NCBI GenBank assembly: GCA_009829735.1
Contig: CM020618.1
Coordinates: forward strand, 14,118,568 to 14,182,567
Origin: Pyropia yezoensis
Lineage: Eukaryota > Rhodophyta > Bangiophyceae > Bangiales > Bangiaceae
Reading direction: 5' to 3'
DNA: 64,000 nucleotides
The position numbers were made by a program, and so were the translations under genes. Position 1 is the stretch's first letter. The number at the start of each line of letters is the position of its first letter. Positions 13,235 through 23,145 of the stretch are shown here, one piece after another. Under the pieces are notes generated by a model that did no database searches, was not told the DNA's origin, and saw only the letters and a list, made by a program, of their open reading frames with translations.

Positions 13235-13237
13235 CGC

Positions 13238-14345
13238 CTTCCTGCTGATCATCATTGACGGCCTGAGCGACACGGCGGTCGGCTCCCTGGGCGGCGCCAG
13301 CCCCCTCGCCGCGGCAGCGACGCCCACCCTGGACCGCCTCGCCTCCCGCGGGGCGGTGGGCCTCGTCGACCCGGTCGCCCCGGGTCTCGCGTGCGGTGGC
13401 GACACCGCCCACCTATCCCTGCTGATCTTGCCGGCGGAGGCAACGTACCAGGGGCGGGGGGCGTTTGAGGCGGCCGGCGCGGGCCTCCTTGTCTCCCCTG
13501 TGGACGTTGCCAAAAAGTGCGTCCACGCCTGTGTGGACGACGCGGGGGTGGTCGGCCACCGGCGGCCGGGCGGCTGCTTTGCCACCGCCGGCGTGGGGCC
13601 GCTGACGCGGGCGCTGGGGGGGCTCTCGCTCCCTTCCTTTCCCGACATTCACGTGGCGGTCGTCCACGCGGGCGGCCACCGGCTGGCCGTCCGCCTCCGC
13701 GGGCTGGGGCTGTCGGATGCGGTCACCGACACGGACCCGCTCGTCGACGGTCGGCCGCTGGGCGTGGCGGCGCCAGCGGTTCCGGTCGTCACCGCCGCGT
13801 CTGCTGCTGCTGCTGCGGCTTCTTCTGCTGCTACTGCCGCCGCCGCCGCCGCAGCTACCTCCGCCGATGCCACTACCACATCCATCACCACCACCGCCGC
13901 CTCTTCTGCCACCGCCGCCGTCGCCGAGGCCAACGCTGCATCGACGGCGGCTGCGGCTGCCGCCGCCCGCCACACCGTCGTGGTCATGGCGGAGCTGTCC
14001 GCCGTGGCCGCGGCGCGCCTCGCCGCCAACCCCCTCAAGGCAGCTCTCGTGCCGGCGGGCTTCTCCCCGTCAACGCCCTGCTCCTCCGCAATGCGGCAGG
14101 GGCGGTGGTGGTGCCACCGCCGCTGCCGTCGCCGTCGCTGCTGTCGCGACCGTCGCCCCTGTCGTTGCCCTCGTTGCCGCCGACGTCGTTGCCGTCGTCG
14201 TCGTCCCCGGCGGCAGCGGCGTCGCTGGCGCAACCGCGGCCGCTGCTGCAACGGCTACGTTTGACGAGACCGCCGCCGCGGCCGGCGTGCTGGGCCGGTT
14301 CCCCGGCAGCGAGCTGATGGGCCTCATCGCGCACGTGTCGCAGGG
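13238..14345 (+). pseudogene. Degenerate archaeal-type phosphoglycerate mutase
   Basis: The reading matches the archaeal-type 2,3-bisphosphoglycerate-independent phosphoglycerate mutase family (apgM; alkaline-phosphatase fold; 3-phosphoglycerate to 2-phosphoglycerate in glycolysis). It starts with LLIIIDGLSD (metal-binding Asp) and continues through GDTAHLSLL, a GRGAFEAAGAG block, LRGLGLSDAVTDTDP and LAANPLKAALVPAGFSP. Then the frame must change to read VNALLLRNAAG, and change again for LGRFPGSELMGLIAHVSQ. The family motif G-S-D-T-A-H, whose Ser is the phosphorylated nucleophile, reads G-G-D-T-A-H here, and the GYDP that normally follows is absent. About 60 residues of Ala/Ser/Thr-rich filler (13798-13965) interrupt the domain. 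No in-frame ATG precedes the domain. Missing nucleophile plus two frame breaks make a pseudogene the best call; unseen introns or homopolymer errors could explain the breaks but not the Ser-to-Gly change. Confidence 0.6.
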
Positions 14346-14424
14346 GGCAGTAGTACGATGCCTAGCTCTGCCGACGCTCAAGAGGGTTGTGGTGAGGAGG
14401 GCGGGGTGTAGGTGGGGGGGGTTA

Positions 14425-14520
14425 AGGGGCAGGGCGGAGCGCGCACAGGTGTTATAACGGACCAGGCGGAGTCCGCACCGGTGTGGTAAGGAGCTAGGCG
14501 AAGCCTGCACAGGTGTGACT
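14425..14520 (+). repeat. Three degenerate 32-bp repeats
   Basis: Three units of the form GGCGRAG..YGCAC.GGTGT start near 14433, 14465 and 14496, at about 32-bp spacing, after the end of the mutase-like segment. No function is evident. Confidence 0.5.
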
Positions 14521-15430
14521 ACTATTCTCATGAATTGAATTCCCTTGTCTCCGCAGGTAAACCGCAGACATCAAAAGGGCGATACAAAGTCAGCTGTGGG
14601 ACACCACTCCAGCGGCACCACGGCCACGCTTTGGCCGCGGCGCGCAATGACCCAACCGCCTACACGAAACACGCCCCACAAGGCCGCCAAGACCGCCATG
14701 TCTGGCGGTGGCCGCCGCGGCCGACAGCCACCCCGAAAAGCGGCGGCGATTACCACAGCGCCAGCGCTCCGGCCTACGTGCACGCGGCTTGTGGCGAGTG
14801 CCGCAGCCCCCTGCCAAGCCCCATCTCATCCAGTCCCTTCATTGTGGTTCGCCCGGCCCCACTTCCCAAGAGAGGGTGGCTGGTGCAAACAGACAGCCGC
14901 GTGGCGTGCGTCCGACCGGGCCTTGACCAAACGGTAGCGCAGGATTGGGGCGGCAGGCGGGGAAGACAGAGCCGAGTGCGGGTGGGCGCCCATCAGGACC
15001 GTCCCCGCCCTGACAACCCCGACGGCGGCGATCACAGGCGCTGGGGCAGGCCCCGTTCGACCCACTGGCGGGCGGTCCCGCCGCCGCGTCCCCCCCTGCA
15101 TCGTTTCGCCACGTACGGAGACGCGCACGCGCGCGCCACCGTGGTGGGGAGCCTACCGCCGCCGCCTCTACCGTGCCCCACCCGCCCCCTCAAACGCAGT
15201 GCGTGCCCACCGTGGCTCACAGCAGGATGGTGGAAGGAACCCCCGCCACCTGCGGACCGCGTGGCTGGCTGACGCCGCGGGTGGGACTGGCCGCACGCTC
15301 CCCTTTTCTACCTGCCTACCGCCGCACCTATTGCAGCGCGTGGGCGTCGCGGTGGCCCCAGAGCGGGCGCGGGGCGCCCCCAGCCCGGTCCGCGCCGCCG
15401 CGGGGGCGTAAGTAGGGAGCAAAGCGCGAT
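14521..15430. other. Intergenic, no supported gene
   Basis: A plus-strand open frame of 245 codons (14535-15272) is Arg/Pro/His-rich and shows no recognisable domain. The minus strand has overlapping frames of the same kind. A CTCCGCAG acceptor-like site near 14557 could belong to a further exon of the upstream locus, but no conserved sequence follows it. Confidence 0.4.
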
Positions 15431-15713
15431 TTACTCCGGTCGTGGCCGCCGCCGCCGCCGCCGCCACGCCCCCGCCCCTCCCCCGCGGCGACCGCCGCCG
15501 TCGTCGTCATCAGCGGCCAGGTTGTTGCGCGCGTCGCCCGGGCGGTTGCGGGTCCAAAACTTGGTCGTCTGGTCGTTGGAGCCCGACACGAGCAAGTGCC
15601 CCACCGGGTGCGAGTCAATGTCCCACACCGCCGAGGCGTGCGCGTGGGGGATGCTTGCCAGCGGCGCGGGGCGCGGCGGCGGCCGCCGCGCGCACCGCGC
15701 GGCGCACATCTTC
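15431..15713 (-). pseudogene. WDR33/FY/PFS2 last-exon fragment (WD40)
   Basis: The minus strand encodes [20 protein letters not shown] followed by [16 protein letters not shown]. This is the highly conserved last WD40 repeat of the pre-mRNA 3'-end processing factor called WDR33 in animals, FY in plants and PFS2 in yeast, a subunit of the polyadenylation complex that helps recognise AAUAAA. A minus-strand AG acceptor lies just upstream (15714-15716), and the frame runs through Asp/Gly/Arg-rich sequence to a TAA at 15431. The remaining six WD40 repeats should lie to the right, but that space is filled by an oppositely oriented gene (15.84-17.18 kb) and then the DAHP synthase gene, and no other WD motif is visible. 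So it is a truncated duplicate, a rearranged gene or an assembly join. The family assignment is firm; the pseudogene call is inference. Confidence 0.65.
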
Positions 15714-15715
15714 CT

Positions 15716-15762
15716 GTGACCCAACCAATACCCACCATTCTGTGACCCAACCAATACCTCGT
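15716..15762. repeat. Direct repeat of about 25 bp
   Basis: TGTGACCCAACCAATACC occurs twice, 25 bp apart, right at the acceptor side of the WD40 fragment. On the minus strand the first copy supplies the CAG acceptor. Confidence 0.75.
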
Positions 15763-15781
15763 GGCAGTAGCACATGTAACT

Positions 15782-15794
15782 CTATATAATTGAA
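15782..15794 (+). promoter_or_regulatory. TATA-like element
   Basis: The sequence TCTATATAAT lies about 60 bp upstream of an ATG at 15843 and about 200 bp upstream of the preferred ATG at 15981 of the following three-exon gene. It is the only TATA-like string in this very GC-rich interval. Promoter role is inferred from position. Confidence 0.35.
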
Positions 15795-15980
15795 CGGGAT
15801 AGCAATTGACATACGAGCGCATCCCGCTGTGCGAGCCGCGTCATGGCGGAAGACGACGGTGTCTGGAAGGGCAAGAGCTACGTCGTGTTGACTTGCTCTC
15901 TTCGAACCCTGCGAACCCCCGTTGTTCTGGTAGCCTTTCTCCCCCCTATTGTCACCCCACGGAGTGCCTGTGACAGCCTC

Positions 15981-17177
15981 ATGGCCCTCCGCGGCACGGC
16001 GGCTGTACGCGCCGCAGCGGCGCGGCCGCCGTCGGGGGTGATTGGCTTCCTGGCGTCCCTCAAGGAGCGGCTGGCATCGGGCAAGCTGCTGCGGCCAGAC
16101 GTGGCGGACGATGTGCTGCGACTCCCGATGGAGCAGTCCAAGTACCGGACGCCGGCGCCCGGGTAGGTTGGTGCTGCGGTGTAGCGAGGCGCCGGTGGCT
16201 GGCTGGGAGGGGGTTCGCATCGTTGATTGCGGTGGAGAGGGGTTACTCGAGCGGCGTCGCCGCTGTGGATGTGCCGGCGGTGAACGTCCTGCACCCGTAC
16301 ATCCTGCGCTTGCCATTGCACACAGGCTAGTTGTTGGGTGCCGCCATGTGGGAGGCAGGGGTGGGGGGTGTGCAGCGGGCGGTGGGGGTTGGGGGTTAGG
16401 CGAATGATGGTTGGGTGTCGGTACCGACGGGCCCTGCTTGCACCATCTAGACGCCGCCACGAAGCGCCATCACGCCCGCCCCACTTCTTTATTTTCTTCC
16501 CATCACTGACACCCAGGAGTCCTGTTGCGTTCGTACGTGGACTCCCTGCTGCTACCTCTGGCAATGCGCCGTGTTTGTGGCTGGCGGTTTCCTCACTGCT
16601 CATTGCCGCCCCTGTCCCCACGCGCGTGCCCGCCTCTCCTTCGCGCTGCCCATTGGCGCTGTGCAGGGACCAGCGACCAACGATTGTGCCGACGGGGCCG
16701 TACAAGAACGTGTTTGACATTGCGTACTTCAAGCGCGCCCCCGGGGCGGCGCCTCTTGGGGGAGACGCAGCAGCTGCGCCGGCCGCGGCGCGTGCTGCGT
16801 CCCCTTTCCTCTCAGCCGTACGTTTTCACTCGTGGCTAGTGGGGTGCTTTTTTTTTTTTTCCGCATCCGCGGGCCTTTGTGGTGGACGCCTTGTCTGCGC
16901 GCCTCGCGGCGGTGGTTTGATAGTCATCGGTCGTGTCCCGTGCCGACTGCGCCACTAACGAACGCGGGGAATACTTTGTGGGCGTGTGTTGATTGCCTAC
17001 TTCTTTCCTTTCATGTCTGTCGCCGTTCCTTCGTGCTTGCTGGCCTCTCGGGCGGGTTGTCCTGGGGCTGAGACACAGACGGAAGCCAAGTCTGCGGCGG
17101 AGCTTCCCCCGACGCCTGGCCGGGTGCCAGTGGCGATCCACCTGGGCTACGCCGGCGAGTTTGACAAGAAGGCATAG
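15981..17177 (+). CDS. Three-exon small mitochondrial-type protein, complex I B14.5a-like?
   Basis: Exons are 15981-16162, 16667-16817 and 17079-17177 (acceptor possibly at 17073, an alternative 6 bp earlier, also in frame). Both introns are GT-AG and all phases join without a stop, giving 143 residues. An in-frame ATG at 15843 would add 46 residues. The N-terminus, MALRGTAAVRAAAARPPSG, is basic, Ala-rich and free of acidic residues, like a mitochondrial presequence. The centre reads SKYRTPAPG, then RPTIVPTGPYKNVFDIAYFK, and the C-terminus LPPTPGRVPVAIHLGYAGEF. The IVP...VFDI.Y pattern and the size remind me of NADH dehydrogenase subunit B14.5a (NDUFA7) of plants and algae, an accessory subunit of the matrix arm, but I cannot confirm this by eye. 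The exon structure is well supported; the function is tentative. It is head-to-head with the WD40 fragment. Confidence 0.55.
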
Positions 17178-17667
17178 CAGCGCGCGCGCATGCGTAGCGC
17201 CCACGTGCTGCTGCGAATATGATGCGTGACGTCCTTTTGCCGGCGTTTTTGCGCCTGGACTCGGGAAGGGGCGGGGATGTGCGGGGGGGGGGGGGTTGTG
17301 GCGGCTGACACATGGGGGCAATTGTTTGCAAAGTAAACACTGCAGTGCCCTGGTCTTGCGCCTGTGCACGAGTGTTTTTTTTTTCTGCACGGCTCTGGTT
17401 GTGGCGTCTGTTACCACGTCAGGCGGCGTGCACACCTTGTACACTCGGCTTCATCCTGCTGCGTTTGGTTGAGGGAATGTGGAGATGACGACCAGACGCG
17501 AACACGCACGTCCGTGAGAAGGGGGTGTGACAACCCCCCTTGGCGGTTGCGTACAGAGGTGTGACAACCTATCTTTGACCACTGACGTCCAGGCGCAGCT
17601 GAAACAGACATAACAAAAAAGAACAGGACGAGCCCACCCACTGCGCACTCAACGCACATAGGTGTCC
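17178..17667. other. Convergent intergenic spacer
   Basis: Spacer between the convergent three-exon gene and the DAHP synthase gene, so it should hold both 3' ends. It has a G-run at 17283-17294, a T-run at 17375-17383 and two GTGTGACAAC boxes about 35 bp apart (near 17525 and 17560). No coding signal. Confidence 0.5.
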
Positions 17668-19224
17668 TTAGCCCTGGATGAAACACCGCCCGCCAACAGT
17701 TTCGGCCACCAAAAATGCCAGCTCCAGTGCCTGGCTGGCGTTCAACCGCGGGTCACAGGTGCTCTCGTAGCGGTCGGCCAGATCCTCGTGGCTCAGGGCC
17801 TGCAGGCCACCGACACACTCGGTCACGTTCTGGCCAGTCAGCTCCAAGTGGAGCCCCCCAGCAATGGTGCCCTCCCGCTTGTGGACCTCGAAGAAGCCAC
17901 GAACCTCTTCCAACACATTCTCAAACGAGCGAGTCTTGTAACCGCTGGGCGACGACTCGGTGTTGCCGTGCATGGGGTCGCACACCCAGGTGACCACCGC
18001 CCCGGCCTCCTCCACGGCGCGGATCAAAGGGGGCAGGCCAGTGGCGATCTTGCCCGCCCCCATCCGTGTGATCAGGGTGATCCTCCCAGGGGTGTTGTTC
18101 GGGTTGAGGATAGCAAGCAGCTGGAGCAGCTCCGCAGGGTCCAGCGTGGGGCCGCACTTGATGCCAATCGGGTTTGCGATTCCACGCAAGAACTCCACGT
18201 GCGCGCCGTCCACCTGGCGGGTACGGTCGCCAAGCCACAGGAAGTGACCCGACGTCGCGTACACCTTTCCACTGTCCCGCGCGCCCGGGCGGCACAGCGA
18301 CTCCTCGTACGGCAGAAGCAGCGCTTCGTGGCTGACGTAGAACTCGGCGGTCGTCACGGCGGGACTGTCCACTGGGACCCCGCAGCTGTTCATGAAACGC
18401 AGCGCGCCGCTGACATTGCGCACGTACTCGCCAAAGCGGGAGCCCGCGGCGGTCCCTTCGACAAACTTGAGGTTGATGTCCTGGACGCGATTAAGGTCCA
18501 GAGCACCCCCGCTGGCTTGCGTCCGCAGCAAGTTCATAGTAGCCGTGGACTGCGTGAAGGCGGTCCACATACGCTCCGGGTCGGGCACGCGAGCAGACTC
18601 GACAAACTCCTCCCCGTTGATCATGTCGCCACGGTACGAAGGGAGGCTCAGAGCCGCGTTCTTTGCACGTTCCACAGCCGACGAGCGGGGCTTGGCAAAC
18701 TGCCCCGCCATGCGACCAATCTTCACGACGGGTCCAATAGAGTACATCAGCACGATGCTCATCTGGATAAGCAGCGTGAAAGTGTCCGCAATGTTGTTGC
18801 CGCCATACTTGGCGAACTCATCAAACGACTCCGCGCAGTCGCCGCCTTGCAACACAAAGGCCTTGCCCTCGGACGCCCGCGCAAGCGCCGCGGTCAGGCG
18901 GTCCGTCTCACCTGAGAAGACCAGTGGCAAGCCACCGCGTAGGCGCTTCTCGACTGCCTCGACCTTCTCCTGGTCAGGGTAGGTAGGTGTCTGCTTGATG
19001 GGCATCGAACGCCACGAGTCAGTGGACCAGGGGCGGGCAGCAGCAGGTGGGGTCGCCACCATGCGGAGGGCCTGGCCGGGCCGTACCCGCGGGCCAACCA
19101 CCCGCGGAGGGGCGGGCACCAGAGAGCAGCTCCGCAGGGAGATTGCAGGAGCTGAATGCACTAGTGGCAGCGCCAGGGGAGTAGTGAAGGCTGTCATCGT
19201 GGACGACCGCCGAGGGGGTGCCAT
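17668..19224 (-). CDS. Class II DAHP synthase, plastid-targeted
   Basis: 3-Deoxy-D-arabino-heptulosonate-7-phosphate synthase of the plant/bacterial class II, which condenses phosphoenolpyruvate with erythrose 4-phosphate at the entry of the shikimate pathway. The single uninterrupted frame gives 518 residues from the ATG at 19224; the frame extends another 30 codons upstream but only to a TTG. Class II signatures are clear: VLQGGDCAESF (about 124-134, PEP and Mn2+ Cys), GRMAGQ with a following KPRSS, WVCDPMHGNT (about 413-422), GGLHLELTG (about 456-464) and STCDPRLN (about 488-495). The first 60 or so residues are rich in Ser, Ala, Pro and Arg with few acidic residues, as expected for a transit peptide; conserved sequence begins near WSTDSWRSMPIKQ. 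No introns. No obvious defect, so probably functional. In the plastid it feeds aromatic amino acid synthesis. Confidence 0.96.
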   Translation of the reverse strand: MAPPRRSSTMTAFTTPLALPLVHSAPAISLRSCSLVPAPPRVVGPRVRPGQALRMVATPPAAARPWSTDSWRSMPIKQTPTYPDQEKVEAVEKRLRGGLPLVFSGETDRLTAALARASEGKAFVLQGGDCAESFDEFAKYGGNNIADTFTLLIQMSIVLMYSIGPVVKIGRMAGQFAKPRSSAVERAKNAALSLPSYRGDMINGEEFVESARVPDPERMWTAFTQSTATMNLLRTQASGGALDLNRVQDINLKFVEGTAAGSRFGEYVRNVSGALRFMNSCGVPVDSPAVTTAEFYVSHEALLLPYEESLCRPGARDSGKVYATSGHFLWLGDRTRQVDGAHVEFLRGIANPIGIKCGPTLDPAELLQLLAILNPNNTPGRITLITRMGAGKIATGLPPLIRAVEEAGAVVTWVCDPMHGNTESSPSGYKTRSFENVLEEVRGFFEVHKREGTIAGGLHLELTGQNVTECVGGLQALSHEDLADRYESTCDPRLNASQALELAFLVAETVGGRCFIQG

Positions 19225-20052
19225 GGTGCCTCGGAGGACGAGGTCACGGCCAAGGTCGGCGGCGGGCGAGGGGCACACGGCTTCAGCCGCCGTGAACCAG
19301 AAAACAAGCAACAAGGCAACACTAAAGACCCGTGCGAGTTAAACAAATAGGTGGTGTGTGTCTCAAAACGTACTGCTGCGCTGGCTACACCTCACAACGA
19401 CGCTCCTCACTGTCGTCGCAGACCTGAGGAGCACGGGGACAGGGCCAAGACGTCGGTCACCGCCGGTGAACGGCGCGACTGCGACCCCCGAGATACCGCA
19501 CGCTCATTGGCCAGGCCCGCCGGTCATCGGCGAGAATATCCGTCGCTTTCTCTGTTTTAGGGCCTCGATGTTCCTCCTTTGAGCCGATGAGCAGCGAGGA
19601 AGACATCAGTCAGCAGTCACATACACTGTAAGGATTAATGAATATCGACTATCCAATTATATATATGCTGTCGGTCCACTTTAGACTATAACACTTATCG
19701 ATTTCAATACTTGGTGGTTGATGCGCGTCGGTAGAAAGTAGCCTGGAATGTATTTGTCGATACTCTTCATGAACGTCAAAAACGGACAAGTACTATCGGC
19801 ATTGCTTTCAAAGAAGAGCACTCTCCTGTCCGAACGCAAACGTGACCCACGGCGCGTGTCACCACCACACCTTGTCAGTGCTGAGCATCCAAGAGGACGG
19901 GAGTCTACTCAGACGTGTCCACCGCCTTCCCTGAAGGCGACCGACGAGCATCTGTGCCCCGGTCGGTCGTCCCCGTCAGGCCTACCCTGCTTGTGGCTGA
20001 GCCTCCTCGTGGTTGCGGTCCTGGCTCGGCCGCGACCCGCAGCCGGCCGGCC
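19225..20052. other. Divergent intergenic region, likely promoters
   Basis: Upstream of both the DAHP synthase gene (minus) and the F-box/LRR-like gene (plus). The middle is AT-rich, with TATATATA at 19658-19668, about 390 bp before the plus-strand ATG. Two CCAAT-like/ATTGG strings lie near 19506 and 19650. No coding signal. Promoter function is inferred from position only. Confidence 0.4.
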
Positions 20053-21946
20053 ATGCAGCTTCGGAGTGGCAAGCGCAAAGCGGCCGTTCCCCCCCGCCGT
20101 CGTCCTCCCCCGTCCCGTCCTGTGCGCCCGCTCCCCCCACTGTCGCTGCTTGACCTCCCCGACGACCTTCTTCTTCTCATCTGCGCACACTGCTACGACC
20201 AAGGCTTTCACAACTCGCTCTTCTCTACCTGTCGCCGCCTCGCCGACCTTGGCGCCGACTCGGTCACCTTCCTGTGCATCTGGGCTGTAGGGGCCAACCG
20301 GGAGGAGCCACCGGCGGCATCCGCCGCAAGAGCGGGTGGCGTGACATCTTGGGGTCACTCCCCGCACGCTGACGCTGCCACCTTTCTCCGCTTTGCGAGC
20401 AAGACCCGCTACGTCCGACAGCTTGTTCTCAACCGTGAGTGCCTCCCCGACAATGAAGCCGTCCGCGACGCGTCCTGGGAGCACGAGTTCTACACCGCCC
20501 TGGCGCCTTCCCTCCGTTATTTTCCGTTGCGGGTATTTGAGGCGTCGGGGGAGGCATTGCCGCCGCTGCTAGGCCACCCGGTCAGCTGCCGACCACTGAA
20601 GGAGCTGACACTTGAGAACGTGCGGTGGACGGAGGCTTCCTACATGGTGGCTCGCGACTTAATGTACGTTTGCATGTGGTCAGTTGGGTGCTTGTATTTT
20701 CTTTCTTTGCCTTTGTGGTGGACATCCCGTCCGGGCGGCTTGCGGTAGTGCACTGTTTGTGAGCGGTCGTCTGTTTTGTCTACTGTGCGACTGACGATTA
20801 GTGGGGAGTCCTTGTGAAAGTGTTTACGACCTGTGCCGTTGCCGAGTGCTGCGGGTTGCCGTGCTTGCATGTAACGTTTGCGTTTGATGTTGTAGGAGGG
20901 CTCACAGTCGCACGATCACCCAGCTGGCCCTGCAGTTTGGGTCGTCGGAGGTATCTATCGAGGCTCTGTGTGGGCTGCCGCGCAACTCTGCCGAGCTGCT
21001 GCGTGCTGTCGGCATCATGCCTGCTGTTCGTCACCTGGATGTGCGGCTCGACCTGGATGTCGACGTGGCGTTGGCGATGGCATCTATTTTTCCCAACTGC
21101 GAGATCCTTTTGGTAAACGCGACCTTCCACGCGGGCGCGACGGGGGAGTGCTGGGCATTGCCCTCTTTCCCATTTCTCCGGGACGTAAGCCTGCAGCACT
21201 GCCTGGCGATTGATGGCCTGGACCTTTCTGATGAGCTTGCTCCCTTTCTTCGCGGTCGTCCCCTTCAGCGACTGGAGCTTTGGCCAGGGCATGAGGACCT
21301 GGCTGCCACTACCCCCGCCCGACTTGCCAACGCGGTGCGTGGCTGCTCGCGCCTACCCGAAATCTTGGACCTGTCGGCATGGGAGGAGGACCTGGGAAAT
21401 CTGCTCGACGATGCCGCACTAGTGCGACTGTTTGACGATGCAGACCCAGCGGCGGCGACGACCTACGTCAATGTAGATCTTGCGCGGGAGGTGTCTCATG
21501 ATGGGTTTGCGCTCTTCAGCCGCCTTCCCGCTCTACGCAAGCTCCGGGTCGTGGTGACAGGTGACGCCCCCGCTCGCCTCTTTTATCCGTGGCCTGTACC
21601 GCAGGTCACCAAGCTGGAGGTGGTGTTTGACGGGTGCCCGGGCGGGGCGGCGGCGCTCGTTCGCGGCCTCGCCGCCTCCCCCATCGCCCAGTCGCTATCC
21701 GCTCTGATCATCCGAGGCGGGGAGGCGTTAGGCCCCGCCACCCGCGCGCCGCTGACCGCCCTCTCTGCGCTTCGCTCGCTCACCTTTCGCAGACAAGGGC
21801 GCGGGCCCTCCACCGTCGGCGCCAGTGGCGACGACCAACTCGCGGCGGCTGCCGCGATGCGCCGAGAAAACCGCGCGTGGAAGTGCATGTGGGCGTGGCT
21901 GGTGCGCACCTTTGGTACCCGGGTGACGCTCGTGGACGCGTCATAG
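20053..21946 (+). CDS. F-box/LRR-like protein, two exons
   Basis: Exon 1 is 20053-20663, exon 2 is 20896-21946; the intron starts GTACGT and ends TGTAG. The split codon joins as AT+G (Met), and the fused frame has no stop until 21944-21946, giving 553 residues. Start: ATG at 20053 in GGCCATGC context. Residues about 30-75 (LSLLDLPDDLLLLICAHCYD, then a CRRLADLG stretch) look like an F-box, the segment that binds Skp1 in SCF ubiquitin ligases. The rest is Leu-rich with irregular LRR-like strands (LKELTLENVRW, VRHLDVRLDLDVD, LQRLELWPGHED, LRKLRVVVTGD, LRSLTF), as in F-box/LRR substrate receptors. I cannot name an orthologue. The gene is divergent from DAHP synthase. Function as an SCF adaptor is inference from domain order. 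Confidence 0.65.
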
Positions 21947-22668
21947 GGGGCGGGGGAGGGCTCGTCACGGTCATGAGGGGTAAGCTCATTGTGGCCCGGT
22001 GGTTTTGACCTTTTCATGAGGGGAGAGGTGGAGATGTGCGCGCCCCGACCGCGCGGCAGGAGAGGGGCCGAACAAGTTTTCGCTGATGCGGCGCGACCGG
22101 ACGTGGGAAACCCTGCGCTGGTGGTGGCGGCGGCGGCGGCGGCAGCGGTGACTGCGGCGGTGGGGCGCGGGCACTCCCGGCCGCCGGCTGTTGTAGGGAT
22201 GAGGGGAGAGAGAGGCGCGGGGGGCTGGGGGGAGCGGAGGGGCAGCACGGCCATGGCCGCGACCGCCTTCACGGCTGCCGACCTCGCCGTCGCGCGTCGC
22301 GTCTCTGCGCCCGCATTTGGCGGTTCCCTGGTGGTAAGGGGCGGGGCGGTGGAGAAGGGGGTTTGTGGGCGCCGTGGCATTCGCCGCCCACTTGCCATTG
22401 GCGGCGCCCGTGAGAGCGGCTGGCGGTGCAGGGGGGCGGCGTGGCGCGTGCGGGGACCCCTGTCAGGCCTCTTTTCACGCCCTTCCCACCTCTTCCTCTG
22501 AGAGGGGCGGGAACGGTGCTGGGGCAGCTGGGGCGGTGGCTGGCGGGCCGGTACCCCCTGTAGGGCCTGCCCCTCTGTATCCCTCTGCCTCTTCGACGCA
22601 GTCCATTCTGTGGGCGGGCAGCGGCTGCAGTGGTGGGCCCGTGGTCGCGCTGGCTGAGGCGGCCCCGC
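21947..22668. other. Intergenic, possible unassigned exon
   Basis: A plus-strand ATG at 22252 opens a short Ala-rich segment followed by GGTAAGG, a donor-like site at 22335. It may be a first exon of the next locus, but no acceptor or conserved continuation is clear. A (GGC)n patch lies at about 22123-22145. Confidence 0.35.
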
Positions 22669-23145
22669 ATGTTCGTGGTACTACGCGGCGCTGGTCTGCG
22701 GGCCGTGCTACGCCTCTCTTCCCCGCTCGGGAGCCATCCTGCTGCTCGCCGACAAGCAAAAGGGGAATTTCATGGTGGGGGCGCCTTCAGTACGTTGCCG
22801 GAGTGGGCGGACGCCGCGGCGCGCGCGGCGGCGGGCGGAGCTCTACAGGTGGGCGTAGTGTCGGGGACGGCGGCGTCGGGCGTCGCTGCGGGCTACTCAT
22901 CAGGTGCGGCGTTTCCCCTTCCCCTTCCCTTCTTCCCCCGCCCCTTCTCTTCTTCCCCCGCCCCCTTTCAAGTGGGCAGCCGCCGCGTGGCGCAACACAG
23001 CCCTCGCCCTCCCCTCTGCTTGCTCGTCGCCATCGCCCTTTTGCGACCCCTCCCCGCTCCCCCTGCGCTCGGCGGTGGTGTCCTTGTACAGAAGTACCCG
23101 ATTCGTGTTGGTAGACCCATGGGTGTCACACGGATGCGGCGATGA
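22669..23145 (+). CDS. Possible small presequence-bearing protein
   Basis: The ATG at 22669 starts MFVVLRGAGLRAVLRLSSPL, a textbook amphipathic Arg/Leu/Ala/Ser N-terminus of a mitochondrial presequence. It is followed by GAFSTLPEWADAAARAAAGG, then a small-residue stretch ending near 22903, where CAG|GTGCGG could be a donor. The next 180 bp are CT-rich, intron-like. An acceptor at 23091 (TTGTACAG) gives an 85-residue product if spliced as marked; left unspliced, the same frame stays open to 23145 and ends in VGRPMGVTRMRR. I recognise no family. Call rests on the N-terminus and the exon-like composition only. Confidence 0.3.
   Translation: MFVVLRGAGLRAVLRLSSPLGSHPAARRQAKGEFHGGGAFSTLPEWADAAARAAAGGALQVGVVSGTAASGVAAGYSSGAAFPLPLPFFPRPFSSSPAPFQVGSRRVAQHSPRPPLCLLVAIALLRPLPAPPALGGGVLVQKYPIRVGRPMGVTRMRR

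Noticed and set aside
17662..18915. A 417-codon plus-strand frame opposite DAHP synthase
   Set aside because: Shadow of the strongly conserved minus-strand DAHP synthase gene.
19225..19314. Longer 548-residue DAHP synthase start
   Set aside because: The upstream limit is a TTG, not an ATG; ATG at 19224 is the first proper start.
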